Source: Paraburkholderia sp. CNPSo 3274 (lineage in GTDB: Bacteria > Pseudomonadota > Gammaproteobacteria > Burkholderiales > Burkholderiaceae). Taken from it: DNA of 64,000 nt. Each line of letters begins with the position of its first letter. Within the stretch, counting starts at the first letter, position 1. The translations under genes were made by a program, and so were the position numbers. Shown in pieces: positions 49,454 to 59,300 of the stretch. The stretch is from assembly GCF_024206475.1 (NCBI RefSeq), contig NZ_JAMBPR010000022.1, positions 57,160 to 121,159 of the forward strand, written 5' to 3'. Under the pieces are notes generated by a model that was not told where the DNA came from, searched no databases, and saw only the letters and a list, made by a program, of their open reading frames with translations.

Positions 49454-50815
49454 TCAATCCTTTGGAAACTGCAGCGCCTCGAGCTGCGCCTGATAGGCGC
49501 GGCCGAACGGTTCGCCAAAGCGCTGCTGGAAATCGTCGCCCGCGTCGCGCGACACCTGCTCCCACGTCTTCACGAAGCGCTGCCACAGGCGCGCCCGGCG
49601 ATTGCCGACGAGCGCTTCGAGGCCGCTGGGCGCGTCGAGCGAGCGCTCGATCGCCTCGGGGTCGATGCGCGCCATTGCGTCGTCGAACGCGGCGCGCATG
49701 CCGGCGACGAGCGCGAGTTCGTGCGCCTGGATATCGCGGTAGGCGGCGCGCAAGGCTTCGTCCGCCGCGAGATAACCGCGCCCTCGCGCGCCCAGCATTT
49801 GCGTCAAGGCGCGGTCGGCGTCGGGGAAGAATTTGAGCGGGTTGTTGTCGCGCGCCTCGATCATCGTCATCGCCATGCGGGCCTCGCGCCGCGCCATCGC
49901 GCGCGAGCGCAACACGTCCATCGTCCCCTGCGTGGCTACGCGCAACAGCGCACCGGCCAGGCGTGCGACTTCCGGCCCGCTCAGGTGGGCGACATCGGCG
50001 GGCGCGATGCCGAGACCCTCCAGCAATGCGTCCAACAGAGCGGAATCGTCCGCGCGCGGGGCTGCGGCGCGGGTCTCCGGCGTCGCGGGGCGCGAGTCCT
50101 CGAACCGGTGCACCGGTAGCGCAGCCAGCGCTTCTTCCGGCGAAACGTGCTCGAAACTTCGTGACGGCGCGGCAGGTTCGCGCTCCACCCGCGCGGGACC
50201 GTCGCGCAACGGGTCGGTGGAGCCCAACGCGTCCAGCAGCGCCTGATTCGCTTCGCCGCCGAAATGACCCGGTTCGTGCAACAGCGGCGTCGCGGCAAGC
50301 GGATCGGGCGTGAACGCCGCTTCGTCGCGCACGGGCTGCGGCGCGCCGGAAGCGCGGGGCACGTCCCAGTCGTCGGGGATGAGCGACGCGCTCGGCGGCG
50401 CCTCGAACTCCGGCGTGCCCGGCAGGCTCGCAGCGGGTGGCGGCGTAGGTGGCGTGGATTGCGTCATCAACGTTTGATCGAATGGCGCCCAGCTTTCCTC
50501 GTCCTTTTCGATGGAAACCGCGAGCGTATAAGCGCCAATCCGGATCTGATCGCCGTGCGACAACACGGCCTCGCGCGTGCCGTTCAGCGCGTCACCGTTC
50601 AGCAGCGTCGGATTGCTTCCGGCATCGACGAGCACGTAGGTCTGCGCGCGGCGCTCGATGCTCGCCTGCATGCGCGAAATACCGCGATGCACGTCGCTCA
50701 GCACCACCGTACTTTCCGGTGCGCGGCCAATGGTTGCGCGTTCATCGACATCCATCGTGCGAAGCGCGGCGTGCTCGCCGCCTTCGCCGCCCTGTACAGT
50801 CAGCGTCAATCTCAC
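49454..50815 (-). CDS. tagH: T6SS-associated FHA-domain protein (TagH/Fha)
   Basis: A 453-residue protein with an N-terminal forkhead-associated domain (about 20-100, TIGRAPESTVVLSDVHRGIS, RMQASI, GDQIRIGAYTLAV) that binds phospho-threonine. An acidic, Pro-rich linker follows, then a C-terminal TagH-specific helical domain (about 270-450, NPLKFFPDADRALTQMLGAR, RGYLAADEALRAAYRDIQAH). It is the expected partner of the kinase at 41318 and of TagF. The start overlaps the vgrG stop by four bases. Confidence 0.92.
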   Translation of the reverse strand: MRLTLTVQGGEGGEHAALRTMDVDERATIGRAPESTVVLSDVHRGISRMQASIERRAQTYVLVDAGSNPTLLNGDALNGTREAVLSHGDQIRIGAYTLAVSIEKDEESWAPFDQTLMTQSTPPTPPPAASLPGTPEFEAPPSASLIPDDWDVPRASGAPQPVRDEAAFTPDPLAATPLLHEPGHFGGEANQALLDALGSTDPLRDGPARVEREPAAPSRSFEHVSPEEALAALPVHRFEDSRPATPETRAAAPRADDSALLDALLEGLGIAPADVAHLSGPEVARLAGALLRVATQGTMDVLRSRAMARREARMAMTMIEARDNNPLKFFPDADRALTQMLGARGRGYLAADEALRAAYRDIQAHELALVAGMRAAFDDAMARIDPEAIERSLDAPSGLEALVGNRRARLWQRFVKTWEQVSRDAGDDFQQRFGEPFGRAYQAQLEALQFPKD

Positions 50816-52797
50816 GGGGCCTCCTGGTTGCGAATCTTGCTCGTGCCGTCGTCGGCATCGCGCGGCGGCATGGGCGGCGCCGGGGGCACGGAAAGCGGCA
50901 CCGGCGGCACGCCCGGGCCGAGCGGAATCGGGAAGCTCGACATCTCGATGGTTTCCGGACCGATGAGTATGTACGACGCCCCCGCGCGCAGCACGATGGT
51001 TGCGTCCGCCTCGATCTCCACCGCCGCGCCAGCCTTGATGTGCACTGCCGCGCCTGCGTCGAGCGAATACGCCTCGCCCACGAACTGCTCGTGCGTCGTC
51101 ATGCTGGCCGCCGAAACACTGCCAATCACGCGCGACGTACTACTGCCCAGTACGGAATCGTTGCGCGCGCCGCGCGTCTCGCGAAACTCGCCGCCGCCGA
51201 TGCGCAAATGCCGCTCGCCGGTGACGTTCATCAGCGCGTCGTGCTTGATCCATGTTTCGTGATCGCGCTCGGCGTGAAAGAACATCTGCTCGCCGCCCTT
51301 GCGGTCGTCGAAGCGGACTTCGTTGTAGCCGTTGCCACCCTTCGTGGACTGACTCTTGAGCGTGGACACCGCGCTTTGCGCGGGCAGGTCGTACGGCGGC
51401 ATGTTGGTCGAGTTGTAAACCGCGCCGACGATCACAGGCCGGTCAGGATCGCCTTCGATGAAATCCACCAGCACCTCCTGACCGATGCGCGGCAGGCACA
51501 TCGCGCCCCAGCGCCGGTTCGCCCAGCCCTGCGCCACGCGCACCCAGCAGCGCTCGAGTCGATCCGCGCCGCCTGCTTGCGAAAGCTGTTCCCAGTGGAA
51601 CTGCACTTTCACGCGCCCGTACTTGTCCGTGAGAATCTCCTCGCCCGGCGGTCCGATTACAACCGCCGTCTGCGGGCCCGCGGCGCGAGGAACGGGCGTG
51701 ATGCGGAGCGAACGGAACGTGTTGTCGCTGCGAATCGCCCTGAAATGGCTGTCGAACAACGGCTGCGTGGGGTCGCTCGTGGATACATAGGCATCCGATA
51801 CAACTTCGGCCCGATTCTCGATGACCAGATACTGGCGGTTCTGCGCGCCGCCCGGATGATCGCGCAGCCTGAACAGCCCGCCCGCCGCGATGCCGCGCGC
51901 GGTGGTGCGCCCTTCCATCGCGTCGTTCTGCGTTTGATGGATCTCCACGTTAATGCGCGCGAGCCGCTCGCCGTCTCCCGCTTTCAAATGTCCGCTCAGA
52001 TGCTCCTGCATCAAATAGCGCGGCGGGTCGTAGGGTGCGCTACGCGTCGCGCGCGAAACAAGCCCTTCGCTGTTGCTCATCGAAGCCTTTTCGAAGTCGT
52101 AATCGTTGACTTCGTAGCGCCCGGTTTCGAGCGTCGCGCCCGCGTGCCAGCGGTATATGCATTCTTCGTCGGGTTCAGGCGTGTCCCAGCCCTGAAACGG
52201 CACCGACTCATAGTGCGCGATGGGCCGATGCTCCGCGCCGGAATCGGCCAGCACGAGCGTATGCTTGCCGCCTGCGTGCTCGAAGAAGTAATGCATGCCT
52301 TCGCGCTCCATGAGGCGGCTCACGAAGTCGAAATCCGTCTCGCGGTACTGCACGCAATGCTCGAGCGCCGGATAGCTCGCTGTGCATGCATTGCGAAAGT
52401 CGATGTCGTACGACTCCAGCACCTGCGCGACGATTCGCGGCGCCGTGCGTTGATGGAAGAAGCGCCGGTGCGAGGCGCGCGTGAGCAGCCACAGGCGCGG
52501 ATGCACGACCGCCTCATAACGCGCCATGCGATTCTTCGTGGTGTCGCCAGGCGCGAGCAGACGCAGCGTCGTGACGATGCCGTTGAACTCGCGCGACCCG
52601 CCCGCCGGATAATCGAGCGTCACAGAAAGGTTCTGCCCGAGCACCGCGCCCGGATCGATATCGTTGCGCGTACCAAGGAATGCGATCTCGAAGCGGCTCA
52701 GGCGTCCCAGCGCCTCGCTCGCCGACATGCGCAGAAACACCGCGTCGTCGCCGAGCGCCGCACAGGTCATACGCACATGGCGACTAGTCGAAGGCAT
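50812..52797 (-). CDS. vgrG: T6SS spike protein VgrG
   Basis: A 661-residue spike protein. ATG 52797 overlaps the tssH end by 14 bases and has GAGGAG seven bases upstream. Domains: gp27-like base (about 20-400, including HYFFEHAGGKHTLVLADSGA and the Rhs/VgrG-common VVIGPPGEEILTDKYGRVKV), gp5 OB fold, then repeated short beta strands (HIKAGAAVEIEADATIVLRA). It ends in a Pro-rich tail (VPPVPLSVPPAPPMPPRD) rather than a large enzymatic domain, so effectors would have to be non-covalent cargo. No PAAR gene follows. Confidence 0.94.
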   Translation of the reverse strand: MPSTSRHVRMTCAALGDDAVFLRMSASEALGRLSRFEIAFLGTRNDIDPGAVLGQNLSVTLDYPAGGSREFNGIVTTLRLLAPGDTTKNRMARYEAVVHPRLWLLTRASHRRFFHQRTAPRIVAQVLESYDIDFRNACTASYPALEHCVQYRETDFDFVSRLMEREGMHYFFEHAGGKHTLVLADSGAEHRPIAHYESVPFQGWDTPEPDEECIYRWHAGATLETGRYEVNDYDFEKASMSNSEGLVSRATRSAPYDPPRYLMQEHLSGHLKAGDGERLARINVEIHQTQNDAMEGRTTARGIAAGGLFRLRDHPGGAQNRQYLVIENRAEVVSDAYVSTSDPTQPLFDSHFRAIRSDNTFRSLRITPVPRAAGPQTAVVIGPPGEEILTDKYGRVKVQFHWEQLSQAGGADRLERCWVRVAQGWANRRWGAMCLPRIGQEVLVDFIEGDPDRPVIVGAVYNSTNMPPYDLPAQSAVSTLKSQSTKGGNGYNEVRFDDRKGGEQMFFHAERDHETWIKHDALMNVTGERHLRIGGGEFRETRGARNDSVLGSSTSRVIGSVSAASMTTHEQFVGEAYSLDAGAAVHIKAGAAVEIEADATIVLRAGASYILIGPETIEMSSFPIPLGPGVPPVPLSVPPAPPMPPRDADDGTSKIRNQEAP

Positions 52798-55387
52798 AGG
52801 TGAACTCCTCGCACTCAACGCTCACGTGCACACGTGCAAGCGTTTTGCCGTCCATCACGCGCGAAAGAAACGCCGTGCTGATGCGCGGCAGCACGCTGTT
52901 GGTGAGAATGGCGTCGATCATGCGGCCGCCGCTGTCCATCTGCGTGCAACGCTGTGCGATTTGCGTCACCACGCTCTCGTCATAAGTGAACGGCACACCA
53001 TGCGTGAGCGTCACACGCTCGGCCACGCGGCCGAGTTGCAGCCGGATGATGGCGCAAAGCATCTCATTGGAGAGCGGGTAATACGGAATGGTCACCATGC
53101 GCCCGAGCAACGCGGGCGGGAACGTCTGCAGCAACTGCGCATGGAGTTCGCGTTCGATCATCTCCATCGGTGGGACCGTTCGTGGATCGCGGCACAAGTC
53201 CGCAATGCATTCGGTGCCCGCGTTGGTCGTGAGCAGAATGAGCGTATTGCGGAAGTCGATTGAACGGCCTTCGCTGTCGTCCATGCGGCCTTTGTCGAAG
53301 ACCTGGAAAAACAGCTCGTGCACGTCGGGATGCGCCTTCTCCACTTCGTCGAGCAGCACGACGCTGTGCGGTCGCCGGCGCACCGCTTCGGTCAGCACGC
53401 CGCCCTCGCCGAAGCCCACGTACCCCGGCGGCGCGCCCTTGAGCAGCGACACCGTGTGCGCTTCCTGATACTCGCTCATATTGATGGTGATGAGGTTTTG
53501 CTCGCCGCCATAGAGCGCCTCGGCAAGCGCGAGCGCCGTCTCGGTCTTGCCCACGCCCGATGTGCCCGCGAGCAAAAACACACCGACGGGCTTGTTCGGA
53601 TCGTCGAGACCGGCGCGCGAAGTCTGCACACGCCGCGCGATCATTTGCGTGGCATGTTGCTGGCCGATGATGCGGCGGTCGAGCACCTCGCCCAGGCGCA
53701 ACACATTGCCGATCTCGTTCTTCAGCATGTTGAGCACGGGCACGCCGGTCCAGTCCTGCACGACCGCCGCCACCGCATGACGGTCCACGCCCGGCAGCAC
53801 GAGCGGCGCGTCGCCCTGATGCGCGGCAAGCTGCGCCTGTCGTTCGCGCAACGCAGGCAGATCGGCGTGCGGGGCACCTTCCCGCAGTGCCTTGCGGCGC
53901 GCGAGGATGTCTTCGACCATCTCGCGCTCCACGTGCCAGCGCGCGTGCAGATCGGCAAGGCGCGCGGTTTCGGCTTGCAATGCCGCCGCCGCGGCTTCGC
54001 GACGTGCCGCCGTATCGACGCCGATAGCCGCCTCGCGCCCGATCACTTCCAGTTCCGTGTTGAGCGCATCGATACGCCGTTGCGCGTCGTCGACAGCGGG
54101 GGGAGTGGCGTGCTGGCTCACCGCAACGCGTGCGCACGCGGTATCGAGCAGGCTCACCGACTTGTCCGGCAACTGCCGCGCGGGCAGATAGCGATGCGAC
54201 AGCTTCACCGCCGCCTCGATCGCCTCGTCGAGCACCTGCACGCCGTGATGCGTTTCCAGCGCGGCGGCAAGACCCCGCATCATCGTCACGGCGCGCGCCT
54301 CGTCGGGCTCGTGGACCTGCACGACCTGAAAGCGCCGCGTGAGCGCCGGATCCTTTTCGATGTGCCTGCGGTACTCCGACCACGTCGTCGCCGCAATGGT
54401 GCGCATGCTGCCGCGCGCAAGCGCGGGCTTGAGCAGATTCGCCGCGTCGCCGGTGCCCGCCGCGCCGCCCGCGCCGATCAGCGTGTGCGCCTCGTCGATG
54501 AAGAGAATGACGGGATGGGGCGCCGCTTGCACGGCCTCCAGCACCTGGCGCAAACGCGCTTCGAATTCGCCTTTCACGCCCGCACCGGCCTGCAGGAGCG
54601 CAACGTCGAGCGCTCGCAGGCTCACGTCGCGCAGCGCGGGCGGCACGTCGCCCGCCGCAATGCGCAGCGCAAGGCCTTCGGCCACCGCCGTCTTGCCAAC
54701 GCCCGCCTCGCCCGTGAGGATCGGATTGTTCTGCCTGCGCCGCATGAGAATGTCGACGACCTGCCGAATCTCCGCGTCGCGGCCCACCACGGGATCGAGC
54801 CCGCCAGCACGCGCTTGCGCGGTGAGGTCGACCGTGAAGCGCTGCAAGGCGTCATCCGTGCGATGCGCCGTGTCGGGCTCCTGCATCACGACAGCCGCTT
54901 GCGTCGATGCTTCCGGCGAACCGTCGAGCACATCGACGAAGTTGTCGACGAGGTCATCCAGCTTCACGCGATCGAACTCGCGCGAAATGCCGCGCAATGC
55001 GTTGCGCAGCACGGGCGTCTGCAACATGCCGACGAGCACATGCGCGCTGCGCACCTTGGGGGCGTCGAACAGCAGCGAGGCATAGACCCATCCGCGCTCG
55101 ACGGCTTCCTCCAGTTGCGACGAGATATCGCTGACGGAGGCCGCCCCGCGCGGCAGCCGATCGAGCGCATCGGTCAGATCGCGCGCAAGCGCGGCGGGCT
55201 CGATGCGGGCGTGCCGGATCACGCGATGCAGGTCCGAGTCGGGCAACTGCAGCATCTGATGCAGCCAGTGCACAAGCTCGACATACGCATTGCCGCGCAA
55301 GCGGCAGAACGTGGTCGCGCTCTCCATCGCGCCGAAACTGAGCGTATCGAGCTTGCCGAACATGACGGCGCGGCTGATGTCTGCCAT
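52784..55387 (-). CDS. tssH: T6SS ATPase TssH (ClpV)
   Basis: An 867-residue AAA+ disaggregase of the ClpB/ClpV family that recycles contracted TssBC sheaths. ATG 55387 (MADISRAVMFGKLDTLSFGA). The N-domain binds the sheath. Walker A sites are GEAGVGKTAVAEG (first ring, ~220) and GTSGVGKTETAL (second ring, ~610), with Walker B VILFIDEAHTLIGAGGAAGT and VVLLDEVEKAHPDV. A middle coiled segment lies between. It is four bases after tssG and overlaps vgrG at its 3' end. Confidence 0.96.
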   Translation of the reverse strand: MADISRAVMFGKLDTLSFGAMESATTFCRLRGNAYVELVHWLHQMLQLPDSDLHRVIRHARIEPAALARDLTDALDRLPRGAASVSDISSQLEEAVERGWVYASLLFDAPKVRSAHVLVGMLQTPVLRNALRGISREFDRVKLDDLVDNFVDVLDGSPEASTQAAVVMQEPDTAHRTDDALQRFTVDLTAQARAGGLDPVVGRDAEIRQVVDILMRRRQNNPILTGEAGVGKTAVAEGLALRIAAGDVPPALRDVSLRALDVALLQAGAGVKGEFEARLRQVLEAVQAAPHPVILFIDEAHTLIGAGGAAGTGDAANLLKPALARGSMRTIAATTWSEYRRHIEKDPALTRRFQVVQVHEPDEARAVTMMRGLAAALETHHGVQVLDEAIEAAVKLSHRYLPARQLPDKSVSLLDTACARVAVSQHATPPAVDDAQRRIDALNTELEVIGREAAIGVDTAARREAAAAALQAETARLADLHARWHVEREMVEDILARRKALREGAPHADLPALRERQAQLAAHQGDAPLVLPGVDRHAVAAVVQDWTGVPVLNMLKNEIGNVLRLGEVLDRRIIGQQHATQMIARRVQTSRAGLDDPNKPVGVFLLAGTSGVGKTETALALAEALYGGEQNLITINMSEYQEAHTVSLLKGAPPGYVGFGEGGVLTEAVRRRPHSVVLLDEVEKAHPDVHELFFQVFDKGRMDDSEGRSIDFRNTLILLTTNAGTECIADLCRDPRTVPPMEMIERELHAQLLQTFPPALLGRMVTIPYYPLSNEMLCAIIRLQLGRVAERVTLTHGVPFTYDESVVTQIAQRCTQMDSGGRMIDAILTNSVLPRISTAFLSRVMDGKTLARVHVSVECEEFTYAFD

Positions 55388-55391
55388 TGAA

Positions 55392-56408
55392 CTAGTCCTT
55401 TGCATGAGATGGGGTCAACGGACGAAGCTTGAGGTGCGCCACGTCGGCCGTGGCCGCGCGCGCGTGCAGCCAGGTCGTGTAGCCGAGGCGCTGCTTGCCC
55501 CCCAGCGCCAGACGCGGCACCTGCGCGCGACGCAATTGCAGGTTCACGTCCCATTCGAGTGGATCGCGCACATACAGACGCACCCAGTCGGCGAGCCGCG
55601 CGAGACTTGCGCCGCCCGGCAGAAAGCGCTCGTAATCGCTCAGCGAAAGCGGTCCGAGCACGACGCGGAACTTGTGCTGCCGATCGAACACTCTCGCCCC
55701 GAGCATCGTGCCGACGCCCATGCGGGCGTTTTCATCGCGCGCGCCGAGGCGCGTAAGCGCAGCTTCGGGCAGCTTCAACCAGTGCCCTACGTTTTGCACG
55801 ACTTCTACCGGCAAGCCGAAAAAGCGCGACAACACAGTCCGCAATCCCGCTGCGTGGCGCGTGGGCCCCGCGAGCAGCCCCGCGAAATGCAGCTTGGCGA
55901 AATCGGGCACGGAGTCGCGATTGCGCAGCGCCGCTTCGTTGAGCCCGAACACGGTGCCCACGTAAGCGGAGAATCGGTCGTCGTCGTCACGGTCGAGGCT
56001 CACCACAGGCTGCGCCGTGGCCCACGCGCGATAGAACAGCGAGGCCGCGCGGTGATGAAATATGTCGAGAAAGCGCGCGAAAGTCGGATCGCCCGCGTTA
56101 CGCGCGCGGTGACGCACGTATTCGGTCAGATGCGTGGGCATCGGTCCATTCGGGCCGAGCAGACCGAAGAAGTTCACGGCGAGCTTCGGTGCGGTGTCCT
56201 GCGAGGCGGTGAAATAGCGCAGCGCCGTTGGAAAGAAGATCAATTCGGGTTCCTGACCGAATCGCATCGCATCGTCGCGCGGGCGCAGCGATGCGCCCAC
56301 GCGCGGCAACCCGCGATGCGTGCATTCCACCAGCCGCACGGCCTGAAAGAAGTCGAAGCGGTTCGCATCGACGGAGAAGCGCTCGAATAGCATCACAGCG
56401 TCCGGCAT
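55392..56408 (-). CDS. tssG: T6SS baseplate protein TssG
   Basis: A 338-residue baseplate wedge component. Typical N-terminal FFQAVRLVECTHRG and the PTALRYFTASQDTAPKLAVN, FFGLLGPNGPMPTHLTEYVR segment are visible. ATG 56408 overlaps the tssF end by 16 bases; a slightly later start at the second Met is possible. It acts with TssE, TssF and TssK. Confidence 0.94.
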   Translation of the reverse strand: MPDAVMLFERFSVDANRFDFFQAVRLVECTHRGLPRVGASLRPRDDAMRFGQEPELIFFPTALRYFTASQDTAPKLAVNFFGLLGPNGPMPTHLTEYVRHRARNAGDPTFARFLDIFHHRAASLFYRAWATAQPVVSLDRDDDDRFSAYVGTVFGLNEAALRNRDSVPDFAKLHFAGLLAGPTRHAAGLRTVLSRFFGLPVEVVQNVGHWLKLPEAALTRLGARDENARMGVGTMLGARVFDRQHKFRVVLGPLSLSDYERFLPGGASLARLADWVRLYVRDPLEWDVNLQLRRAQVPRLALGGKQRLGYTTWLHARAATADVAHLKLRPLTPSHAKD

Positions 56409-58246
56409 TGCCCGCTCCCCGGCGCCCAGCGCATGATTTCGCCGCGTGTGGTCGAGGACACGCAGGTTTCGGCAAACGAATTCATCGACACGTATTGCTC
56501 GAAGAAGCGCGCGAGCACCGCGCCGAACAGAAACGCGCTTGCACCTTCAAAAGCGCTCTCGTCGAGCAGCACATCGAGCGCGAGGCCGCGCCCGAACACG
56601 ATCGGCCCGCGCGACGGCAGGCGGCGCGTAACCGCTCGCGATCGGATGGAGCGCAGGCCTTCTATCTGCCGCGGGGCCGCGCCGTCGCCTTCGGGCGCGT
56701 AGAGCGCGAGCAGGTCGCGCATGGCGCGGGCGCCGCTCCCGTTCGCGTCGTCCACGAGTGACGCATAGTTGAGCGACAGGTGACTCAAGAGACGCCACGC
56801 CACTGCCCCTTGCGCATAGGACGGCAACGGGCGGCTCGGCCCGGCAACGCAGCGCACGCTGGAAACCGGCGCTTCCAGCTCCAGTGTGAAGTCGGTTTCG
56901 CCGCGCCCGAGCGGCAGGGTCAGCGTGAGATCGCGGTTGGTGCACAGCACGCTCACCCCGAGTTGATGCAGATCGCCGGGATACGGCGCTTCGTGCGTGT
57001 CCACCAGTGCGATCCAGGTTTCGCTGCCCGCATACGACGAACGCGCGCCGCGCTCCTGCTCGCGGGCGGACGGCAGACGCTTTTCGCGCCGCACCTGATA
57101 AAACGCCGCGTCGGGGTCGCCTGCGCCCAGATCGCGCATGCGGTAGAACGGCTGAAACTCGATCGGCGCACTGCCGCCCGAGCGATGGCCCGTCACGCTT
57201 TGCACGCGATATACCTCGAAATCGCGCGGACGCGTGCGGTCCACCACAACGTGATGCTCGAACTGTTCGCCCGTCACCGCGATACGATCGGCGCGGCGCG
57301 CAAAGAGATTGATCGCGGGCGTGCAATGCAGCGCGAAATTATCGTGGTCGATCCGTTGCTCAAGCGCGGTATCGCCCTTCGAAAGCAGTACGACAAGCTC
57401 AATTTCGCTGCTTTCGCAACGAGCAAAATGCGGGCGCAATCCATCGATACCGACGAACATGAACCGCTGCGCAAATGCGAAATACTCCTGCAGCAGCCGG
57501 TAGCCCGGAAACGATTGATCGCTCACAGGCAGCAGGGCTTCCTCGTCGGAGAAGCCGAGCGGGCGCAGCGACGAAGGCGGCAGCACGCCTGCGGGCGTCG
57601 CGATACCAAGCGTCGAGCCAACCAGCAGCTCATAGAGCTTTGCCGCCGTGCCGTCACTGCCGCACAGGTAGATGGGCAGATGATCGACGGCCAGATCGCC
57701 AATGGTGCGCTCGCCGAGCGCGCGCAGCTTGAGGCGCAATCCTGCCTTCACGCCGCGCGGCATGGCGGCGGCGACGCCGGGCAGCGCGCCGGTGTGCGTA
57801 AAAAGCCGCGCCTCCACCAGTTCGAGCGGGGACAGGGTGAGCGCGTGGGCCGTGCGAAACTCGCAGCGTGTCGCACGCTCGCCGTCGAACCGGCCCTGCA
57901 GGGCCGTGCCGCGCGGCACGGCAACGCCGTCCGCAAGCGCGGGGTGCGTCTTGTCGGGCTGCAATTGCACGACCGTCATCGCGGGCGTCGGCGCGAGATA
58001 GTGCGGATACACCAATTCGGCGAGATGCTGCGTGAAGCGCGGAAACTCGGCGTCGATTTTCATCTGCACGCGAGCGGCAAGAAAGCCGAAGCCTTCGAGC
58101 AAACGCTCCACATACGGATCGGCGCACTCGAAACCTTCGAGACCCAAGCGCCCCGCGATCTTCGGAAACGCCTTGGCGAACTCGCCGCCCATCTCTCTAA
58201 CATGCTGCAATTCGCGGCTGTAGTACTGGAGGAAGTCGGGGTTCAT
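56393..58246 (-). CDS. tssF: T6SS baseplate protein TssF
   Basis: A 617-residue wedge component with the signature start FLQYYSRELQHVREMGGEFA, KAFPKIAGRLGLEGFECADP and VERLLEGFGFLAARVQMKID. The C-terminus keeps the FEQYVSMNSFAET and GEIMRW motifs. It overlaps the tssE stop by four bases (ATGA), showing tight coupling. Confidence 0.95.
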   Translation of the reverse strand: MNPDFLQYYSRELQHVREMGGEFAKAFPKIAGRLGLEGFECADPYVERLLEGFGFLAARVQMKIDAEFPRFTQHLAELVYPHYLAPTPAMTVVQLQPDKTHPALADGVAVPRGTALQGRFDGERATRCEFRTAHALTLSPLELVEARLFTHTGALPGVAAAMPRGVKAGLRLKLRALGERTIGDLAVDHLPIYLCGSDGTAAKLYELLVGSTLGIATPAGVLPPSSLRPLGFSDEEALLPVSDQSFPGYRLLQEYFAFAQRFMFVGIDGLRPHFARCESSEIELVVLLSKGDTALEQRIDHDNFALHCTPAINLFARRADRIAVTGEQFEHHVVVDRTRPRDFEVYRVQSVTGHRSGGSAPIEFQPFYRMRDLGAGDPDAAFYQVRREKRLPSAREQERGARSSYAGSETWIALVDTHEAPYPGDLHQLGVSVLCTNRDLTLTLPLGRGETDFTLELEAPVSSVRCVAGPSRPLPSYAQGAVAWRLLSHLSLNYASLVDDANGSGARAMRDLLALYAPEGDGAAPRQIEGLRSIRSRAVTRRLPSRGPIVFGRGLALDVLLDESAFEGASAFLFGAVLARFFEQYVSMNSFAETCVSSTTRGEIMRWAPGSGQCRTL

Positions 58247-58752
58247 CTGAGCGTCACCTCTTCGTACACGTTTGCCTTGCCGGCTTCCAGGTCGAGTTCC
58301 GTGCGCAAATAAAGCCGCTCGGGCACGGGATGCGCGTGGAGATCGCCTTCGACGATGAACGCCAGCGCGTTGTGCGCGCTAGCTGCGCCATCGGACTGAA
58401 TGGCGCGCACGCGCAAGGTGCCGCGCACGATGCGCGGCTCGAACGCGCCGATGGCCTCGGCAATCAGCCGTTCGATCCGCGTAACCTCCACGTCCGACAT
58501 GCTCTTGCCCGCCAGCTCCGCGAAGCCGAAGTTGAGCACCGAGTCGGCCACGCACGGATAGCGCACGATCTCCTGCGCCGACGCGATGCCCCGCGCATTG
58601 AGGAGCCAGCCGATATCGCGCATGACGCTCAAGCGCTGCGCGCGCGCCGAACTGACCCGATGCTCGCGGACTTCGCTCGTCGCTTCGGGCGCGTGGTCGG
58701 TCAGCCGCTCCAGCAGCGAGGGTTGCACGCGTTCGGCGTTTCTCGTGCGCAT
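58243..58752 (-). CDS. tssE: T6SS baseplate protein TssE (gp25-like)
   Basis: A 169-residue gp25/GPW-family protein. Family stretches are RDIGWLLNARGIASAQEIVR, YPCVADSVLNFGFAELAGKS, and the conserved Glu-Pro-Arg turn in IGAFEPRIVRGTLRV. It nucleates sheath assembly on the baseplate. It lies seven bases downstream of hcp. Confidence 0.94.
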   Translation of the reverse strand: MRTRNAERVQPSLLERLTDHAPEATSEVREHRVSSARAQRLSVMRDIGWLLNARGIASAQEIVRYPCVADSVLNFGFAELAGKSMSDVEVTRIERLIAEAIGAFEPRIVRGTLRVRAIQSDGAASAHNALAFIVEGDLHAHPVPERLYLRTELDLEAGKANVYEEVTLR

Positions 58753-58759
58753 GATCCGC

Positions 58760-59251
58760 TTACGCCGGCGCGCTGGCCGGAATGTTCCATTTGCACTCGA
58801 CCACGCCGCCGAGCGCCGAGCCAGTGGTCGGATCCTGCTGCTGGTAGGTCACGTGGAATTTCTCGAAGTTGAGCGTCACCGTTTCGGTGAAGCGGTCCTC
58901 GCCGTCCGAGCCGCCTGTCGAGTAGTTCGTGACGAGCACCTTTTCCAGGTCGATCGTGTAGTACTCCAACGGTTTGTTGCCGCCCGCCTTGCGCACGGTG
59001 AGTTTGCCCGTCGGGAAGTGCTTTCCAGTCACGCAGGCGGTCATGATGGCCGCCGTGGCGTGATCCGTGTACTTGGTGATCGAGAGATCATGCACGTCGA
59101 CTTTGCCGCCGCCACCGCCCGTGCCGAGGTGCATCGTGCCGGACTGATCCATGCTCCAGCTCCACGAGAGCACGTCGATTTCGTCCTTGTGAGTCGTGTC
59201 CAGCGACTCGCCCGTGACCGTGCCAAGCTTCAAAAATATATCGACTGCCAT
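58760..59251 (-). CDS. hcp: T6SS tube protein Hcp (TssD)
   Basis: A 163-residue hexameric tube subunit, beginning AVDIFLKLGTVTGESLDTTH. It contains the strands IDVLSWSWSMDQSGTMHLGT and SITKYTDHATAAIMTACVTG. A Gly-rich loop (GTGGGGGKVDVHD) and the C-terminal CKWNIPASAPA are visible. It is exported with VgrG. It lies 49 bp after tssC. Confidence 0.96.
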   Translation of the reverse strand: MAVDIFLKLGTVTGESLDTTHKDEIDVLSWSWSMDQSGTMHLGTGGGGGKVDVHDLSITKYTDHATAAIMTACVTGKHFPTGKLTVRKAGGNKPLEYYTIDLEKVLVTNYSTGGSDGEDRFTETVTLNFEKFHVTYQQQDPTTGSALGGVVECKWNIPASAPA

Positions 59252-59300
59252 TTGGATTCCTTATTGATCGAGTTCGTGCAAATTTAGATACCGCGGCGGC

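Noticed and set aside
50449..52803. A 784-codon plus-strand open frame opposite vgrG and tagH
   Set aside because: It has Arg/His/Ala composition and no motifs, and the opposite strand encodes a canonical VgrG.
53318..55390. A 690-codon plus-strand open frame opposite tssH
   Set aside because: It is antisense to the two AAA+ domains of ClpV and has no start signal or family resemblance.
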